Assembly: GCA_028822125.1 (NCBI GenBank)
Contig: JAPKEK010000054.1
Location: forward strand, 1-9,210
Source of the DNA: Pseudomonadales bacterium
GTDB lineage: Bacteria; Pseudomonadota; Gammaproteobacteria; Pseudomonadales; Azotimanducaceae
Direction of reading: 5' to 3'
DNA: 9,210 nt
Part shown: one piece after another, positions 6,424 to 9,210 of the stretch
How positions within the stretch are numbered: position 1 is the stretch's first letter
How the letters are laid out: every line of letters starts with the position of its first letter
Translations under genes and position numbers: made by a program
The notes under the pieces: model-generated
Database searches by the model: none
Seen by the model: only the letters and a program-made list of their open reading frames with translations
Told to the model about the DNA's origin: nothing

Positions 6424-8241
6424 ATGCAGGTACACTGCTCGCCCATGAAAGATGCCCATTATTACCTGCAACACACCTACGGTTTCCAGGATTTCCGGGA
6501 CTCCCAGGCCGATATTATCCAAGCTGTGGTGGACGGTAGAGATACTTTGGTATTAATGCCAACCGGTGGCGGCAAGTCGTTGTGCTACCAGATTCCGTCA
6601 CTCGTTCGAGATGGCTGTGGTGTGGTTATTTCACCGCTGATCGCGCTGATGCAAGACCAGGTTGACGCCTTGCAAGAACTGGGGGTACGCGCCAGCTTTC
6701 TCAATTCGACCCAGGATTCGGCCACCGCGCAGGCAATAGAACAAAAACTGTTAAACGGTGACCTGGATTTGCTCTATATTGCGCCAGAGCGGCTCAAACA
6801 GGAACGTATGTTAAATCTGTTGAAGACGGCAACTATCGCGCTGTTCGCTATTGATGAGGCGCACTGTGTCTCCCAGTGGGGGCATGATTTCCGGGCTGAC
6901 TACCTGCGCCTGAGCGTGCTGCATGAGACCTTTCCGCAGGTGCCGCGTATTGCCCTGACTGCCACCGCCGATGAGCGCACCCGCACTGAAATTCTAAGTC
7001 GCCTTGATCTGCACGCAGCAGAGAAATACATCTCTGGTTTTGATCGCCCCAACATCCGTTACCGCATCGCCCTTAAATACAATATGAAGTCACAGCTGTT
7101 ACGCTTCTTAAAGGAGGAGCACGAGCATGATGCGGGTATCATTTATTGCCTGTCGCGCAAAAAAACCGAGAATATTGCCGATTGGCTGCAGACACAGGGC
7201 TTCACGGCCCTGCCTTACCATGCCGGCCTTGCTGCCGGCACGCGGGCCACGCATCAATCACGATTCCTGCGCGAAGAAGGCGTGATTGTGGTGGCAACCA
7301 TTGCCTTTGGTATGGGCATTGATAAGCCGGATGTGCGCTTTGTAGCGCACCTGGATTTACCCAAGACGGTCGAGTCCTATTACCAAGAAACCGGGCGTGC
7401 GGGTCGCGACGGTGAACCGGCAGATGCCTGGATGATTTACGGTTTGCAGGACGTGATTAAACTCCGGCAAATGATGGAGAGCTCCGAGGGTAGTGAGGAG
7501 CATAAGCGCGCTGAGCAGCATCGGCTCAACGCCATGCTCGGACTGTGTGAAATCACCAGCTGTCGAAGACAGGCGCTGCTGAATTACTTTGGTGATAACC
7601 TGGTTGAAGCTTGCGGCAACTGTGATACCTGCCTGGAACCGGTGAATACCTGGGATGGCACCGAAGCCTCCCGCAAAGCACTGAGCGCGGTTTATCGTAC
7701 CGGCCAACGCTTTGGGGTTAATCACCTGATTGATGTGTTACGCGGTGGTAGCAATGACAAAATTGTTCAAAACAACCATCACCAGTTGGCCATACATGGG
7801 GTGGGTGGCGACCTGGACAACAATCAGTGGCGCTCGGTGTACCGGCAGTTAGTAGCGCGGGGTTTTCTCAGCGTTGATATAGCGCGTTTCGGGGCATTAC
7901 GACTGGAGGCGAAGTGCCGGCCACTGTTGCGCGGTGAAGAATCGATTGAGCTGCGACGCGACGTAAAGCAGCAGGAAGGCAAACGACAAACCAAAACTGC
8001 CCTACCAGATGATATAGATGTGGTGTTATGGGAGGCGTTACGCGATCGTCGCCGCCAGTTTGCCGACGATCAGGGTGTGCCACCCTACGTCATTTTCCAC
8101 GACAGTACATTACAGGAAATGTGTGTTTTGCTGCCGCAATCGTTAACTGAATTCGCCCGACTGGGTGGAGTGGGCGAGCGCAAGCTGGAGAAATACGGCA
8201 CAGATTTCCTGCAGGTGATTAACCAGCACCTCACAGCCTAG
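6424..8241 (+). CDS. recQ: ATP-dependent DNA helicase RecQ
   Basis: RecQ unwinds DNA 3' to 5' in recombination repair (RecF pathway) and restart of stalled forks. The product is 605 residues from this start, close to the 609 of E. coli. The RecQ motif 0 region GFQDFRDSQADII (20-32), Walker A TGGGKS (47-52), DEAH (144-147) followed by CVSQWGHDFR, the aromatic-rich loop of the family, TATADE (179-184) and QETGRAGRDG (321-330) show an intact helicase core. The zinc site has Cys380, Cys397, Cys400 and Cys403. A winged helix (about 410-510) and an HRDC domain (about 528-602) follow. Start choice is uncertain: ATG 6424 has GAGAG seven bases upstream; ATG 6445 has no site but fits the N-terminus of homologues better; TTG 6418 is also in frame. 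It is divergent from the RIO kinase. Confidence 0.97.
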   Translation: MQVHCSPMKDAHYYLQHTYGFQDFRDSQADIIQAVVDGRDTLVLMPTGGGKSLCYQIPSLVRDGCGVVISPLIALMQDQVDALQELGVRASFLNSTQDSATAQAIEQKLLNGDLDLLYIAPERLKQERMLNLLKTATIALFAIDEAHCVSQWGHDFRADYLRLSVLHETFPQVPRIALTATADERTRTEILSRLDLHAAEKYISGFDRPNIRYRIALKYNMKSQLLRFLKEEHEHDAGIIYCLSRKKTENIADWLQTQGFTALPYHAGLAAGTRATHQSRFLREEGVIVVATIAFGMGIDKPDVRFVAHLDLPKTVESYYQETGRAGRDGEPADAWMIYGLQDVIKLRQMMESSEGSEEHKRAEQHRLNAMLGLCEITSCRRQALLNYFGDNLVEACGNCDTCLEPVNTWDGTEASRKALSAVYRTGQRFGVNHLIDVLRGGSNDKIVQNNHHQLAIHGVGGDLDNNQWRSVYRQLVARGFLSVDIARFGALRLEAKCRPLLRGEESIELRRDVKQQEGKRQTKTALPDDIDVVLWEALRDRRRQFADDQGVPPYVIFHDSTLQEMCVLLPQSLTEFARLGGVGERKLEKYGTDFLQVINQHLTA

Positions 8242-8282
8242 CGCGTATTTGAGACGGATATATTACTGCGTTACAATCCAAT

Positions 8283-8350
8283 AAGACAGGCGGTGACTGC
8301 GGGAGGGTTATTCATTATCTACTCACCTGCCCAGATTAACTGCCTGTCTT
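8283..8350. terminator. Candidate hairpin between recQ and the convergent LLM gene
   Basis: AAGACAGGC (8283-8291) and GCCTGTCTT (8342-8350) form a perfect 9-base inverted repeat, with GGTGA (8292-8296) and TCACC (8323-8327) able to extend it after an asymmetric loop. The right arm lies in the last codons of the leftward oxidoreductase. There is no clear T-run, so this is only a candidate 3'-end structure for one or both convergent genes. Confidence 0.35.
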
Positions 8351-9210
8351 TAACACCGTGACCACCTGGTCAGCCATGATTGCCTCGTTTGTGTCGGTGT
8401 AATGGCCTGGGCAGGCTGAGTTTAATATAATGGTTGCAGCGCCTGCATCGATATATTCTCTAAGACGTGCCCGACAGTCCTGCGGGTTACCGGCAATAGC
8501 ATAGCGGTGTACTAGCTGAGAAAAGTCCTGATTGTACTGCCTGGACAATCGCTCAGCCGCCATCTTGATAGCCACATTCCGGTCTTCGTGTACCGCGAAA
8601 AAGATAAACAGGCCCGGTTTCACCAGGACGCTGCGTTCACATTCCTGCGCCATAGCAGTAATTTCTGCCAGGCTTTCAGACAATTTTTCGGGCGTATACA
8701 TGTAAGGAAGCCAGCCAGTACCGAAACGAGCGCAGCGGCGCATGGCTGCCTGACTACGCCCCGATATCCAGATGGGTGGGTGCGGCTGCTGAGTTGGCTT
8801 GGGTTCCAGCGTAACCCCGGATAGCGTATTGAACCGCCCCTGAAAGTGAACATCGTCTTCTGCCCACAATCTGAGCATTAATTCTAGACCTTCATTCGTG
8901 CGGGCTCCGCGCTCCTCTACCGGCACCCCACAAGCCTCAAACTCCCGTGCGAACTCGCCTCCCACACCTACTCCAAGGTTGAACCGGCCGTTACTGACTA
9001 CATCCAGCGAAGTCACCAGTTTAGTCAGCAGGGCAGCTGGATACAGGGGAATCAGGGTGATGCTGCTCATCAACTTTATTCTGGTCGTGGCACCCGCCGC
9101 TGCTGCCAACGATATGAGGCTATTACCAATGGGTCCATGGAAGAAAACATGCTCGCCTGTCGATAGAAAGTCATATCCCAAAGCCTCTGCACGCTGTGCA
9201 CTCTCGGCTA
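8336..9210 (-). CDS. LLM-class flavin/F420-dependent oxidoreductase (5' end outside window)
   Basis: Luciferase-like TIM-barrel oxidoreductase. The frame is open to the right edge: the residues ESAQRAEALGYDFLSTGEHV read across the TTG at 9181, matching the usual helix 1 and strand 2 of this superfamily, so that TTG is internal and roughly the first 15-25 residues are missing. Visible features are the GEHVFFHGP segment, IKLMSSITLIPLYPAALLTK (barrel strand and helix), VVSNGRFNLGVGVGGEFAREF (the conserved GR.xLGVG-type region), EPKPTQQPHPPIWISGRSQ and the C-terminal GNPQDCRARLREYIDAGA. The subfamily differs from that of the oxidoreductase at 930-1973 and looks like the broad Rv2161c-type group. 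FMN or F420 use cannot be decided here. It is convergent with recQ, 94 bases apart; its operon partners must lie to the right of the window. Substrate unknown. Confidence 0.9.
   Translation of the reverse strand, partial: AESAQRAEALGYDFLSTGEHVFFHGPIGNSLISLAAAAGATTRIKLMSSITLIPLYPAALLTKLVTSLDVVSNGRFNLGVGVGGEFAREFEACGVPVEERGARTNEGLELMLRLWAEDDVHFQGRFNTLSGVTLEPKPTQQPHPPIWISGRSQAAMRRCARFGTGWLPYMYTPEKLSESLAEITAMAQECERSVLVKPGLFIFFAVHEDRNVAIKMAAERLSRQYNQDFSQLVHRYAIAGNPQDCRARLREYIDAGAATIILNSACPGHYTDTNEAIMADQVVTVLKTGS

Noticed and set aside
7357..7725. 122-codon open frame on the minus strand inside recQ
   Set aside because: It lies fully opposite the conserved recQ helicase and zinc region, resembles no known protein and is explained by codon bias of the real gene.
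9179..9181. TTG as the true start of the right-hand LLM gene
   Set aside because: Upstream in-frame codons continue the conserved helix 1 (AQRAEALGYD) to the window edge, so the start lies outside.

Overview
The window carries eight protein-coding genes on both strands. It looks like chromosome from a gammaproteobacterium, plausibly a marine lipid- or steroid-degrading lineage. This rests on a DbpA-type rRNA helicase with its C-terminal RNA-binding domain, a RIO1-type kinase of the Pseudomonas kind, a RecQ of E. coli architecture, and acyl-CoA catabolism genes mixed with luciferase-like monooxygenases. The taxonomic placement is inference from protein style only. No RNA gene, CRISPR array, insertion sequence or phage gene was seen.

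Left part (1-3877), acyl-CoA catabolism. An acyl-CoA dehydrogenase, cut off at the left edge, runs rightward and converges on a luciferase-like (LLM class, Rv3520c-like) oxidoreductase. A strong hairpin lies between them (879-915). The oxidoreductase is divergent from a GntR/FCD-family regulator across a 182-base intergenic region that holds a 27-base dyad, a good candidate operator. The regulator is followed 63 bases later by a crotonase-family enoyl-CoA hydratase/isomerase with a strong ribosome binding site and a GTG start. Together they look like a locally regulated set acting on an unidentified acyl-CoA substrate.

Middle (3878-8241), nucleic-acid metabolism. After a 259-base non-coding stretch comes a leftward two-gene unit: a RIO1-type kinase whose stop codon overlaps the GTG start of dbpA (GTGA, four bases). 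Divergent from it, across only about 35 bases, is recQ, complete with helicase core, zinc cysteines and HRDC domain.

Right part (8242-9210). A second LLM-class oxidoreductase of a different subfamily converges on recQ and runs off the right edge without its first residues.

I found no convincing undescribed multi-gene system. The most interesting points are enzymes of the acyl-CoA set that appear to lack canonical catalytic residues (dehydrogenase and crotonase), a GntR/FCD regulator that lacks most metal ligands of its domain, the candidate operator beside it, and the translational coupling of the RIO kinase to an rRNA helicase.
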